DNA of 64,000 nt from an uncultured Alphaproteobacteria bacterium (GTDB lineage: Bacteria > Pseudomonadota > Alphaproteobacteria > RUG11792). Both the position numbers and the translations under genes were made by a program. Positions 9,482 to 18,390 of this stretch are shown here, one piece after another. The DNA is taken from contig CALXQI010000015.1 of assembly GCA_944390585.1 (NCBI GenBank), positions 276,286-340,285 of the forward strand, given 5' to 3'. The notes under the pieces were generated by a model that searched no databases, was not told the DNA's origin, and was given only the letters and a program-made list of their open reading frames with translations. Positions within the stretch are counted from its first letter, which is position 1. Every line of letters starts with the position of its first letter.

Positions 9482-10117
9482 TTAAACTGATTTTAAAACA
9501 TGGTAATTTGGGTACTTTTGTTTTATAAAATTGCTAAGTGCAATAATAACACGATCAACTGTAATATTCGCCGGTTCATCATAGGTTTGTACTTTGATGT
9601 CTGCTTCTTCAAAAATTCCATAATACTTGTCAACAAGATCTTGCAAAATCTCCTCTTCTTTACCTTCCTCCAGCATTGGTCTGTCCTTTCTGCCAGTTAC
9701 CCTAGTAAGCAAAGTAGGCAAATCAGCACGCAACCAGATTGAAATAGATTTTTCTTTGATTAGCTCTCTTGTTTTTTCAAATCCAAAAGATAAGCACCCT
9801 GTTGCAACAACTTGCACTCCACAAGATAACAATCTGCTGATGACCTTGTACTCACCGCTTGCCAATGCCCCTTCTCCATAGCATGAATCAACATCATCTA
9901 TTGCACATCCGGCTGCCTCTTCAACCTCTTGATCTGAATCGCAAAACGGCAAATCAAAACGTTTAGCCAAACGCTTTCCTATACTAGTTTTACCGCACCC
10001 CATAATGCCAACAATTACAAGCGGAAGCGGAGGCATAAAGCTCACCAAAGGAGAAACTGGCCTTTCAGGAACAACACAATTTTCTGTTACATTACCTTCT
10101 TTATTGCAATCCATCAA
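9482..10117 (-). CDS. aroK: Shikimate kinase
   Basis: It phosphorylates shikimate at the 3-OH with ATP in the chorismate pathway. Present are the Walker A loop GIMGCGKTS, the substrate-binding DSDQEVEEAAG segment, and the RKDRPML lid motif near residue 143. The listed start gives a 27-residue extension before MPPLPLVIVGIMGCG; a start at 10036 would give a standard-length enzyme, so the N-terminus is uncertain. It is the only aro gene in the window and is the first gene of an aroK-recR unit. Retention of a shikimate enzyme is notable in what appears to be a reduced genome. Confidence 0.9.
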   Translation of the reverse strand: MMDCNKEGNVTENCVVPERPVSPLVSFMPPLPLVIVGIMGCGKTSIGKRLAKRFDLPFCDSDQEVEEAAGCAIDDVDSCYGEGALASGEYKVISRLLSCGVQVVATGCLSFGFEKTRELIKEKSISIWLRADLPTLLTRVTGRKDRPMLEEGKEEEILQDLVDKYYGIFEEADIKVQTYDEPANITVDRVIIALSNFIKQKYPNYHVLKSV

Positions 10118-10248
10118 TGTAAATCCAAAAACACTCTTCTTATAACCCTTATTGTATTATCATGTGAAACGGCAAAATATACAATAGAAAACATATTTAT
10201 GAAGCAGAAAAATTAAAATAAGTGCAAAAATTCAACATAAAATGTCAT

Positions 10249-10276
10249 TTGTATTGTTTGTTTAAAATGCTATAAT
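10249..10276 (+). promoter_or_regulatory. Putative sigma-70 promoter of xseB
   Basis: TTGTAT at 10249-10254, a 16-bp spacer and a perfect TATAAT at 10271-10276 lie 26 bp upstream of the xseB ATG. Confidence 0.5.
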
Positions 10277-10302
10277 CACAATGTCTCTGGTTATGCATTG
10301 AT

Positions 10303-10509
10303 ATGGAAGAGATAATTTTTGAAGATGCAATTGCTGAGCTTGAAAAAATTGTAAAAAAGCTAGAGGAAGGGAAGATGCCTCTGGATGATGCTATAAAATC
10401 ATTTGAGCGTGGCATGTATTTAAAAAAATTATGCGAAGAAAAATTAAAAAACGCTAAATTAAAAATAGAGAGCATAAAACTTACTGCAGAGCAAGATGAG
10501 CAAGAGTAA
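10303..10509 (+). CDS. xseB: Exodeoxyribonuclease VII small subunit
   Basis: A helical partner of XseA in exonuclease VII, which degrades single-stranded DNA. The 68 residues contain the family signature [32 protein letters not shown] and a charged C-terminal coil; length is typical. xseA is not in the window. Confidence 0.93.
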   Translation: MEEIIFEDAIAELEKIVKKLEEGKMPLDDAIKSFERGMYLKKLCEEKLKNAKLKIESIKLTAEQDEQE

Positions 10510-10693
10510 TGTGTATGTGATTTTGCATGTTGTTTGATATGTACTCGTATTTTACTGCGTAACATTTGTGTATATTCGTGTTGATAAGTAGTACATTTTT
10601 GTTAGTTATAGGAAGTGGCAATACTACAAAAAAATTGAAAACGTTACATACATCGTATACAATTAACGTAGGTGTATTTGGTATGAAGGTATT

Positions 10694-11209
10694 ATGAAAA
10701 GATTAGTATATGCCATGGCTTATGTAGTTAACTTTGTGTTATCTGCATACGCTATGGATTCTGGAATTAGCTATCATTCTGCATTACAAGAGCAAAAAAA
10801 ACGTATTGACATTCTAAGGCCTAGATGTGATGCAATTATGGAACAAAAGCTTCAAGATATGTTTGTGAAAAATACGAATAAAATTCTTCGAATAGGAGAG
10901 ATTAACAAAGGAGAAACAGTGTATCCTTTGATAGAGGAATGCAAGGGAATATTTTTTGGTACTGAGAATAAAGAAGATATTCAAATGTATGAAGAATATG
11001 AATCGGAAAAAGAGAACATGCACGAAGCTGTAAAATGGATAGTCGAAGTGTGTTATGGACTACCTGATGCTGCTTTGAGGTTGCAGGCTCTTTATGAAAA
11101 CATAGGTGATTATGAGCATTCACTTTTTTGGGCTCTTGTTGCGTGTGATCTTGGATATAAATCTGGTACAGAAGCTGTTGGAAGATTGTTGAACTTAATA
11201 GGAAAATGA
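10694..11209 (+). CDS. Secreted hypothetical protein with Sel1-like C-terminus
   Basis: 171 residues beginning with a Sec-type signal peptide (MKRLVYAMAYVVNFVLSAYAM). The central part is charged and helical. The last 50 residues (AALRLQALYENIGDYEHSLFWALVACDLG...) look like a Sel1/TPR-like helical repeat. Its TGA overlaps the ATG of the next gene (ATGA at 11206-11209), so translation is probably coupled to the M91-like peptidase. It may be a partner, chaperone or co-effector of that enzyme; this is inference from context only. Confidence 0.75.
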   Translation: MKRLVYAMAYVVNFVLSAYAMDSGISYHSALQEQKKRIDILRPRCDAIMEQKLQDMFVKNTNKILRIGEINKGETVYPLIEECKGIFFGTENKEDIQMYEEYESEKENMHEAVKWIVEVCYGLPDAALRLQALYENIGDYEHSLFWALVACDLGYKSGTEAVGRLLNLIGK

Positions 11210-12945
11210 GGAGTAATATGCTTTGTTTTATCAGGGGTGTATTAGCGATTTGTCTACTGTGTAGGAGCATTAGTATCGCTTCTTGTATGGAAATAGAACA
11301 AGATACAAAAAAGTTAGTAAGTAATTTTTTAAAACGAGTTGAATTTCGTCCTACTTCTGCTGAGTTAGAGAAGAAAGCAATTGAAAATACCAAAGGAATT
11401 GGCACATCAAATCAGCTGCCTGATAAAGAAATGCTTAGTAAAGAAATAGATAAACTTTCAACTGAATATTCTTCAAGAGTTGAGGAGATTTTTAAAGTTT
11501 CATATCTACATCCTGGTTTTAAAGATTTTCATGGCTTTTTTGATACTCAACTTAAAAAAATTGCAGAAAACACTAAAGGGAATCAACTCCTACAAACTGC
11601 TGTTATTTTATTTGATTTAATAGATAAAATAAACACTGCTTTCCAGAATGAAACTACTGCTGTAAGTCCTATTAAATTAGCTGTGAGCTTTGGAGAGGGA
11701 GCATCATTATTCAGTGGAAAAGGAGATAGTCTATCAGAGCTTAAGTTAGCTATAAACTTAAATCTAATAGGAGATAATACGTTTTATCATAAAAAGTTAG
11801 AATTATGTACGTTTGTTCCTTGTTTAAGTTCAGTTGAAAGTCATCCTGTTATAAAGAAAGATATAGTACATATAAGATCTTGTGCAGATCCTTTTTGGTT
11901 ACTAGTTGCTCATGAATCAATTCATATGACACATTTCATGCTAGATAGAATTAATGATTTCTTCTATAAACATGTTTTTGGAACCTTAACGGCAGAAAAT
12001 ATACCATTTAAAATATCAGAGATATCAGAAAAACTTCAGCAGTTACAAGATCCATTAGGAAAAACTCCACAAATTCATTTGGATGTAGTTGATGCTATAT
12101 TGAAAACAAAAAGTGGTGATGAGGATTCGATAGTAAAACTATATGAATTTTTTAAAGATTTAAAAAGGTACCATGTAAAATATAAAGAGAATTTAACTAT
12201 GTCTGCTCGTCAATTTGTGTCTGTATTACCTGAAATGGCTAAATTATTTCCTGAAATAGGAATACCTGCTAGACGGAATATGTTGGATTTATGTGATAAA
12301 TTGGAAGAACGAGAAACTGTAATCGGAGCCGATATTTCCGAATTGACATTACGCTTGGCAGCTGGACTACCTATTCGGTACATATATCAAAATGCTCATT
12401 CATCTTCATATGAATATTTGGATATTATTTGTAAAGTGATAGAGCAAACTGAAATTGGAAAAGGTTTTAAAACATCAGATAAGTTATCAAAATATGTTAA
12501 ATCATACATTAATAATGAATCAAATGATCTTTATTTTAATAGTCGTTTTTTTATTCAGCAGATAGATTATAGGTTGTTGTCTGGGCCTATGTTTGAAGAT
12601 TTCAAGTTAACGGACGTTATGCCTTCTGAACAACGATTTGAAGAATCTGCTGTTAAAGAACTGCGTCCAAATCCTAGAAGAATTTTTCCTGGTATGAGAA
12701 GGCTCATAAAAAATGTGATAAATTCTTTTGAAGAAAAAAATATTTCAGAAACAATTAAGTATTTAACGATAAATGGAAATGGACAAACTATAAAAAAAGA
12801 TTTTTCTTTGATTTTGCAAGGGAGTTCTAATGACAGTGAACGGATCGTTTCAGAGCTAAAAGAATATTTGAAAACCGTCACAAATGGACAATACGAGTTA
12901 TCAAAGATAGAGCCATTAATCAACTTACTAAAAAATATAAGATAG
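11206..12945 (+). CDS. Secreted M91-family (NleD-like) zinc metallopeptidase, putative effector
   Basis: 579 residues with an N-terminal signal peptide (MRSNMLCFIRGVLAICLL...). The zinc motif HESIH lies at residues 236-240. It is followed by EERETVIG (367-374) and SELTLRLAAGLPIRYIY (378-394). The combination HExxH, then EE-x-TVG, then E-x-LR-GLP-R-Y is the pattern of MEROPS M91, whose known member NleD of pathogenic E. coli cleaves host JNK and p38 kinases. The last 180 residues are unassigned. This is the only uninterrupted copy of three M91-like genes in the window. An alternative ATG at 11218 with GAGGAG upstream would still leave a signal peptide; the MRS start is shared with the paralogue at 1893. 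Family assignment is from remembered motifs. Confidence 0.7.
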   Translation: MRSNMLCFIRGVLAICLLCRSISIASCMEIEQDTKKLVSNFLKRVEFRPTSAELEKKAIENTKGIGTSNQLPDKEMLSKEIDKLSTEYSSRVEEIFKVSYLHPGFKDFHGFFDTQLKKIAENTKGNQLLQTAVILFDLIDKINTAFQNETTAVSPIKLAVSFGEGASLFSGKGDSLSELKLAINLNLIGDNTFYHKKLELCTFVPCLSSVESHPVIKKDIVHIRSCADPFWLLVAHESIHMTHFMLDRINDFFYKHVFGTLTAENIPFKISEISEKLQQLQDPLGKTPQIHLDVVDAILKTKSGDEDSIVKLYEFFKDLKRYHVKYKENLTMSARQFVSVLPEMAKLFPEIGIPARRNMLDLCDKLEERETVIGADISELTLRLAAGLPIRYIYQNAHSSSYEYLDIICKVIEQTEIGKGFKTSDKLSKYVKSYINNESNDLYFNSRFFIQQIDYRLLSGPMFEDFKLTDVMPSEQRFEESAVKELRPNPRRIFPGMRRLIKNVINSFEEKNISETIKYLTINGNGQTIKKDFSLILQGSSNDSERIVSELKEYLKTVTNGQYELSKIEPLINLLKNIR

Positions 12946-12992
12946 AGTAGTTTAAATAAACATTTTTGGATTATCTACAAAAAGCAATCAAT

Positions 12993-13475
12993 TTACGTTA
13001 ATATGCCGCGCATGGGGATTCCGTTTTTATTTTTACAGCATTGGCTAATAGGAAATGACTTTACACTTACAATATTTGGGTATGATTTTATTTTATCGTT
13101 TAAAAATTTCTCATATGCTGTAAAGTTTTTTGTAACAATTTTTAGAATAAAGTCAAACTCACCACTTGTTGATGAACATTTTCTAACCTCATCTATTTGG
13201 TTAATATATGATATAAACAGTTTATTACGATCTGACGTTTGTTTATCTAAGGACACAAAACACAGTGCTGTAAAATCGTAACCAAGCGCAGCACCATTTA
13301 TTGTTGCAAAATATCCCATAATGATATTTTCTTGCTCAAGCCTGCGTAATCTGCGCAAACACGGTGGCGCGGATATACCAGCTTTGTTTGCTAATTCTAC
13401 ATTTGTCATTCTTCCATCATCTTGCAGATTTTGCAAAATTGATACATCAATAGTGTCTATTTTTCCTTTCATCAT
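12993..13475 (-). CDS. Lrp/AsnC-family transcriptional regulator
   Basis: A leucine-responsive-type DNA-binding regulator. The N-terminal winged helix shows LQDDGRMTNVELANKAGISAPPCLRRLRRLE, and a C-terminal RAM/AsnC ligand domain follows with the GEFDFILKIVT strand. The start at 13475 (MMKGKIDTIDVSIL) gives the usual 160-residue length; the 19 upstream open codons are hydrophobic and atypical. It is convergent with the M91-like gene. The target genes cannot be deduced. Confidence 0.9.
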   Translation of the reverse strand: MMKGKIDTIDVSILQNLQDDGRMTNVELANKAGISAPPCLRRLRRLEQENIIMGYFATINGAALGYDFTALCFVSLDKQTSDRNKLFISYINQIDEVRKCSSTSGEFDFILKIVTKNFTAYEKFLNDKIKSYPNIVSVKSFPISQCCKNKNGIPMRGILT

Positions 13476-13576
13476 GCAAATATGCGTTATAAAACACGTG
13501 TTACATGCTAGTATCAATGTTATAAAAAACAATTAGAAAATATTGTTTTGATACGCTTTATGGTAGAAAAGTGTAA

Positions 13577-14230
13577 TTATGTTCGCAAAACGTAGCCTAT
13601 ATGTCTTGCTGTCTCTATTGTATTTTCACCTATTTTCTTTCTAAGTCTTGCTATTTGAACATCAACTGTTCTATCGCAAACTATAATTCCTGCCTTTTCT
13701 GCCAACTTTGATCTGGAAACTGCCTTGTCTGGTGTTAAACATAATTCGTGCAATAGCATTGATTCTGTCGAGCTTAATGGTATATTTTTACCGTTTTTTG
13801 TTAGCACGTTTGTTGTAATATCAAATAAATACCCACGAAAATTAACAAGCTTTTTATTTTTTTTCTCATAAATTCTATTCATACGAGCTATTAATTCTTT
13901 TGGCTCAAATGGTTTTGTAATATAGTCATCAACACCGTTGCCAAAATTCAATACTTTATTATCAATAGAATCAATTGCTGTTAGCATGATTACGTATGTT
14001 TCTGTATCTGTTTCTCTAAGCTTCTTAACAAATTCCGAGCCGTTTTCATTTGGCAGCATGTAATCCACAAGTAAAATAAAAAAATGCTGATCTTTTAAAA
14101 TTTTTCTTGCTTCATCAGCTGTTGCTGCAGTTGCAACATTAAAGCCAGATTTTGTTAAAATTTGCGCTAAAAGATCAACAATTCTAACATCATCATCTAT
14201 AACCAAAACTTTTTTATCTACATATTGCAT
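13577..14230 (-). CDS. OmpR/PhoB-family response regulator
   Basis: 217 residues: a receiver domain with the acidic pocket (VIDDD), the phospho-acceptor Asp in LLVDYMLP, the conserved Thr (MLTA) and Lys (ITKPFEP). A C-terminal winged-helix DNA-binding domain follows (LSSTESMLLHELCL ... RTVDVQIARLRKKIG ... HIGYVLRT). It is translationally linked to pgi: its start lies 13 nt inside the pgi end. No sensor kinase is adjacent, so the partner is an orphan elsewhere. The sequence resembles alphaproteobacterial regulators of envelope stress. Confidence 0.93.
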   Translation of the reverse strand: MQYVDKKVLVIDDDVRIVDLLAQILTKSGFNVATAATADEARKILKDQHFFILLVDYMLPNENGSEFVKKLRETDTETYVIMLTAIDSIDNKVLNFGNGVDDYITKPFEPKELIARMNRIYEKKNKKLVNFRGYLFDITTNVLTKNGKNIPLSSTESMLLHELCLTPDKAVSRSKLAEKAGIIVCDRTVDVQIARLRKKIGENTIETARHIGYVLRT

Positions 14231-15309
14231 GAATTAAGTTTTTCCATAACGATGATTTTTGATTTTTCAACTGCTGGTTGATCAAACGGATTGATATTAA
14301 ATTCTTCGGCAATTGCGATTGTTTGCAATACGCATTGCATCATTAAATTGCCAATTGATTCTTCATCAAATTTTTTGTACTCAAGTATTTGCACGTATGC
14401 TTTTTCCTTTAACACCTCAATTGTTGCATTTTGGTGTGCAAGCATAAGATGAGCAATATTATGCCCTGCCATTTTAGTTGTTTTTATATGTGGAGTTTGT
14501 TGTTGTTGACTTTGAGTAACAACAGTAAAAAATTTATCTGAAGGACCACCCAAAAACAGTTGCAACATAGAGTGTTGATCAATTGTGCCAGTTGCAGTAA
14601 TTGGAGTAATTCCAAAGTCAGGACGCTTTCCAAGGCTCTCTGATACAAGTTGCACAAACCACTTACCAAATTCTACTAAAAAATCAGAATAACAAAACAT
14701 AACGTGCTGTCTAATACCATGCTTTATTTGTTGTATTACATCACGCGTTGCTACAGGATTTTCTATTGCATCTCTAGCGCCTTGTAAAAATGCATCAATA
14801 TCAACTCCAAAGATATACGCTGGTAAAAGGCCAACTATAGAAAACACAGAAAAACGCCCACCTATGTACTGTGGATGCTCTATAATCCGCATTTTAAGTG
14901 TATTAGCAATATTTACAAGATCATTATCAGACTGCATTGTTATTGCAATTGCATTATTCTGAAAGTCAAAATCCTTCCACAATTCAACTAATGTTAAGAA
15001 CAACATAATTGTTTCTGTTGTATTGCCTGATTTAGAAATAACGATAACTAATGCATTTTTCTTATCAATATTGCCAACTTTATTTAAAAAAGATTGCGCA
15101 TCTGTATTTTCAAAAAGATGAAAATTGTTCTTACAATTGTCTATTCCAGACTTACAAGCAATTAAGGCTTTTGCTCCAAGACTAGAACCACCAGTCCCAA
15201 ATATAAGAACATCCTTATAATGCTTAAGCTCGTCTCCTATACTCTTGATATAAGAAACATCATCATATGGACAAAGCAAAAGTACGTCTTTTAGTTCACC
15301 AATCTCCAT
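14218..15309 (-). CDS. pgi: Glucose-6-phosphate isomerase (short form)
   Basis: It interconverts glucose-6-phosphate and fructose-6-phosphate. All main motifs are present: GTGGSSLGAKAL, the phosphate-binding SKSGNTTET, GGRFSVFS, the catalytic-His region DQHSMLQLFLGGP, and the C-terminal NPFDQPAVEKSK lysine region. The 363 residues are well under the usual 430-550, trimmed mainly at the N-terminus, which begins just before the dsbA stop. It sits between dsbA and the response regulator in a tight minus-strand operon. No other glycolytic gene is in the window. Confidence 0.9.
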   Translation of the reverse strand: MEIGELKDVLLLCPYDDVSYIKSIGDELKHYKDVLIFGTGGSSLGAKALIACKSGIDNCKNNFHLFENTDAQSFLNKVGNIDKKNALVIVISKSGNTTETIMLFLTLVELWKDFDFQNNAIAITMQSDNDLVNIANTLKMRIIEHPQYIGGRFSVFSIVGLLPAYIFGVDIDAFLQGARDAIENPVATRDVIQQIKHGIRQHVMFCYSDFLVEFGKWFVQLVSESLGKRPDFGITPITATGTIDQHSMLQLFLGGPSDKFFTVVTQSQQQQTPHIKTTKMAGHNIAHLMLAHQNATIEVLKEKAYVQILEYKKFDEESIGNLMMQCVLQTIAIAEEFNINPFDQPAVEKSKIIVMEKLNSCNM

Positions 15310-15323
15310 ACTGCTTTCACAAA

Positions 15324-16067
15324 CTATTGTACACTTTTCATAACTTCATCAATGGTTTGACCAGGTTGCATCATATTTGCAGAAGTTTGTCCAACAATAA
15401 AGATTGCTGGTACAACAGGAATTCCCAATTTTTCCGCCAACATACCATTTTGTGAAACACATTCTCTGCAACTATTAACTATTGAGCTAATATCACTCTG
15501 TGTTAATCCAACACCCTTTAATAATGCAACAATTCCGTTATTATTGATGTCACGCATATCAGCAACATCCTTTAAGAATTTGTTTATCTGATCTGGCTTC
15601 TTTTCATTAACCGCATAATACAATTGTGCAATTGTGATTGAATCTTCACTAATAGCAGCAACAGGTAGTATATATACACACAAATCCCCGTCTTTTTCTA
15701 TACGTTTAACGATTTCTCTTTGGAATGTACGGCAGTGCGGGCATAACGGATCATTAAATGCAATTATGTATTTTTCTGCATTTTTATTTCCCAACACTAT
15801 AGCTTGCTTTTTAATACTTTCTCTATTTGTAAATATATCATTACACATTTGGTTTGTTGCTTCTTTATTCTTCATAGAGACAGCATTATTCAGTACATCC
15901 AGTAACGATTGCGGATTTTTTTGAAAAATCCTTTTTACTGACTCTTCAACTTGTGCATCATCTTTCTCATTTATCACCAAACTCTTTGGCAAGAAAATAG
16001 AAACACCAGCCCCAACGATAGCAACACATGACAGCGCAAGCGCTATTTTTGAAATATTATCACTCAT
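15324..16067 (-). CDS. DsbA-family periplasmic thiol oxidoreductase
   Basis: A membrane-anchored or secreted thioredoxin-fold protein of 247 residues. A hydrophobic N-terminal segment (residues 7-27) is followed by the active site CPHC in NDPLCPHCRTF, the inserted helical domain, and the cis-proline loop IPVVPAIFI. It probably introduces or shuffles disulfides in exported proteins, relevant given the Cys-containing secreted proteins here. It is the first gene of the dsbA-pgi-regulator operon. Confidence 0.9.
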   Translation of the reverse strand: MSDNISKIALALSCVAIVGAGVSIFLPKSLVINEKDDAQVEESVKRIFQKNPQSLLDVLNNAVSMKNKEATNQMCNDIFTNRESIKKQAIVLGNKNAEKYIIAFNDPLCPHCRTFQREIVKRIEKDGDLCVYILPVAAISEDSITIAQLYYAVNEKKPDQINKFLKDVADMRDINNNGIVALLKGVGLTQSDISSIVNSCRECVSQNGMLAEKLGIPVVPAIFIVGQTSANMMQPGQTIDEVMKSVQ

Positions 16068-16157
16068 AAAATTTTACAACACGGTAACATAACCAATTTA
16101 TCTTGTTTTTCGCAAACAATCAAGCTCTTATGATATTGTCACTGATATAAAAAATAC

Positions 16158-16186
16158 TTGACCATTTTATATTGCTGTGATAGCAT
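16158..16186 (+). promoter_or_regulatory. Putative promoter of small RNA
   Basis: TTGACC at 16158-16163, a 17-bp spacer and TAGCAT at 16181-16186, preceded by TG-A. The same TGATAGCAT -10 box precedes metG and hisS. Confidence 0.5.
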
Positions 16187-16192
16187 TAAGTA

Positions 16193-16277
16193 GTAGGGCG
16201 TCTGCAATGTTGAAATAAGACGCTCGTTGTGGCCTTTCTTCTCCCACCCAAACCCAGAAGAAAGGCCTCCTTTTTTT
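16193..16277 (+). ncRNA. Candidate ~85-nt small RNA with two hairpins and C-rich loop
   Basis: Between dsbA and smpB, downstream of a good promoter, are two stems: GGGCGTCT/AGACGCTC (16196-16203 with 16218-16225, one GU) and a perfect 12-bp stem GGCCTTTCTTCT/AGAAGAAAGGCC ending in T7. The 13-nt loop of the second stem is CCCACCCAAACCC, free of G, which would be available for pairing with G-rich ribosome-binding sites. I do not recognise the family; it is not a tRNA, 4.5S RNA or tmRNA-like sequence. Confidence 0.6.
16231..16277 (+). terminator. Strong intrinsic terminator
   Basis: A 12-bp perfect stem (16231-16242 with 16256-16267) is followed by TCC and seven Ts (16271-16277). It is the clearest intrinsic terminator I noticed and is oriented to end the plus-strand small RNA. 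Confidence 0.8.
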
Positions 16278-16530
16278 AAGATTTGCATACTGTAGTGTTC
16301 TTGAGCATAAATAGCAAGTAGGGTTTGTCAGTATCAAAAAATATAAACTACTTTATACATTCAATAATCTATCTATATTGATATACATCATCATTTATTA
16401 GTGTAATGAACACAACAATAATTAAATATACTATGCTATTATACATTCCATATTCTATCTTTACTAATTTATTAATTATGCTGCTTTTATATGTTACATA
16501 TCTTATCTTTTAATTGTATTTTTGCATTAA

Positions 16531-17007
16531 TTAGTTCTTTCTCTTGTTGTATTCCTTAAATATGCGCTGCTTTTGTATGTTCCATGTTCTATCTTTTATT
16601 GATTCTCTTTTATCAATTGTGTTTTTGCCTTTTGCTAGTGCTATTGTTATTTTTAAAAATCCACGAGAGTTGAAAAACATTTTAAGAGGTACAATTGTCA
16701 ATCCCTTTTTTGCAATTGCTCCAAGCAGTTTTTTTATCTGTTTTTTGTGCAGCAACAATTTGCGAGGACGTTTTGGAGAGTGATTGTTGTACGTCGCCTT
16801 ATCATATTGCGCAATATCAACATTAAACAAAAAAATTTCACCAGAATTTTGCATTGTTCCAGCATAAGCATCGTTAATGTTAATATTTCCATTTCTTACA
16901 GATTTTACTTCAGAACCAACTAAAACTATGCCAGCATCAAATTCTTCTAGTATTTCATAATTAAAATATGCCTTTCTGTTTTTAGAAACTATTTTAAAAT
17001 TATCCAT
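16531..17007 (-). CDS. smpB: SsrA-binding protein SmpB
   Basis: It binds tmRNA and delivers it to stalled ribosomes. The 158 residues show the family core: KNRKAYFNYEI near the start, GSEVKSVR, IALAKGK, and the basic C-terminal tail KRESIKDRTWNIQKQRIFKEY that enters the mRNA channel. Length is typical. The tmRNA gene itself is not seen in the window. Confidence 0.95.
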   Translation of the reverse strand: MDNFKIVSKNRKAYFNYEILEEFDAGIVLVGSEVKSVRNGNININDAYAGTMQNSGEIFLFNVDIAQYDKATYNNHSPKRPRKLLLHKKQIKKLLGAIAKKGLTIVPLKMFFNSRGFLKITIALAKGKNTIDKRESIKDRTWNIQKQRIFKEYNKRKN

Positions 17008-17084
17008 TTAAGACAATATTTGAATAATGTTTTGTCTATATAAAAGTATACAGTCTTTTTGCAAAATCGTGTATGAGATTATTT

Positions 17085-18248
17085 TTATCTATCACAATCA
17101 CTAACACTAACATCAAATGACCCTGCTATCGCAATTGCATCTTGTATAGTAACACCTCTGAGCAATTTTTGTAGATATTGTATATGCGCAAAACTTGGAG
17201 ATCTGACATGCATGCGATATGGCATGGACGGTTCACTTTCTGTTTCTAACCATACACCAAGATTGCCACGCGGGCCATCAACCATTGCAGAGCTTTTTGA
17301 GTTCTGTTTTGCCTGTATCCCCCTAAACCAAAAATAAGAATACATGGCACCATCTTTTTTGTGAGAGATTGCATTTATTTCTTTTAAAGCATTGGGCTCC
17401 CCATCTGGCATCATTTTTATACATTGATCAATGATTGTACAACTTTGTTTAATTTCATTATACCTAACAAGCATTCTTGCATAACAATCTCCATTATTAT
17501 CTGTTACAATGTTAAAATTTATTTCATCATATATAGCATATGGATTATCTTTGCGAATATCTTTAATAATTCCTGACGCACGTGCTATAGGGCCTGTTAA
17601 TGCCCATTCTGCAATATCATTTTCTTTTATAACTCCTACTCCAATCGTTCTTTTTTGAAATATCTTATTGTTTAATGCCATTTTCTCAATTTTAATTAAA
17701 TATTCATTAATATTTGAAATAAATATTTTTATCAAATCAATCGCCTCATGACATATATCGTGAAAAACGCCTCCTGGTACAATATAAGAAAAATGCATCC
17801 TAGCTCCAGTTGCTATTTCAAAAATTTTCATGATTTTTTCTCTTTCTTCAATGCTGTATAAAAATACACTTAACATGCCAAGCTCATGCGTCTGACACCC
17901 AATTGCCATGATGTGGCTAGCTATTCTGTTTAATTCATCAAAAATTACCCTAATAAATAGTGAGCGCCTTGTTGGTACTATATCGCACAATTTTTCTACA
18001 GCCATTGCGTATACATGCTCTGTTGTTGCAACCGCTAAATAATCTAACCTGTCAAGAAAAGGTATAATCTGTATCCATTTTTGTTCTTCTGCTAATTTTT
18101 CAACACTGCGATGCAAATATCCTATATCCGCTCTGCATTCATCTATAATTTCTCCACTCATGCGCAAGATAAATCTTAAAACTCCATGTGTTGATGGGTG
18201 GTGTGGTCCTATATTTAGAATGTAGTCACTCAATTGTAGTAATATCAA
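17085..18248 (-). CDS. nuoD: NADH-quinone oxidoreductase subunit D
   Basis: The 49-kDa-type subunit that lines the quinone pocket of respiratory complex I. The 387 residues include the N-terminal IGPHHPSTHGVLRF, the YLHRSVEKL motif, FLDRLDYLA, the GARMH-SYI-PGG segment, GPIARASGI, and the MVDGPRG...MPYRMHVRSPSFAH motif near the end. It stands alone; the rest of the nuo operon is not nearby. The N-terminal half is more diverged than the C-terminal half from typical alphaproteobacterial NuoD. Confidence 0.93.
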   Translation of the reverse strand: MILLQLSDYILNIGPHHPSTHGVLRFILRMSGEIIDECRADIGYLHRSVEKLAEEQKWIQIIPFLDRLDYLAVATTEHVYAMAVEKLCDIVPTRRSLFIRVIFDELNRIASHIMAIGCQTHELGMLSVFLYSIEEREKIMKIFEIATGARMHFSYIVPGGVFHDICHEAIDLIKIFISNINEYLIKIEKMALNNKIFQKRTIGVGVIKENDIAEWALTGPIARASGIIKDIRKDNPYAIYDEINFNIVTDNNGDCYARMLVRYNEIKQSCTIIDQCIKMMPDGEPNALKEINAISHKKDGAMYSYFWFRGIQAKQNSKSSAMVDGPRGNLGVWLETESEPSMPYRMHVRSPSFAHIQYLQKLLRGVTIQDAIAIAGSFDVSVSDCDR

Positions 18249-18390
18249 CTTATTGTCTTGATCATCTTATCATATTGCTTATAAAAGCATGTTATTCATT
18301 TTTTGATAAATATATAATTTTGATTCATATATTGACCATATAATAAAATTACTATACAATATGAATGTTTGTTTTAATAGATAATTAATT

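Noticed and set aside
17085..18248. NuoD as a horizontally acquired gene because its N-terminal half looks unusual
   Set aside because: The C-terminal half fits the alphaproteobacterial/mitochondrial type; the divergence is compatible with fast symbiont evolution.
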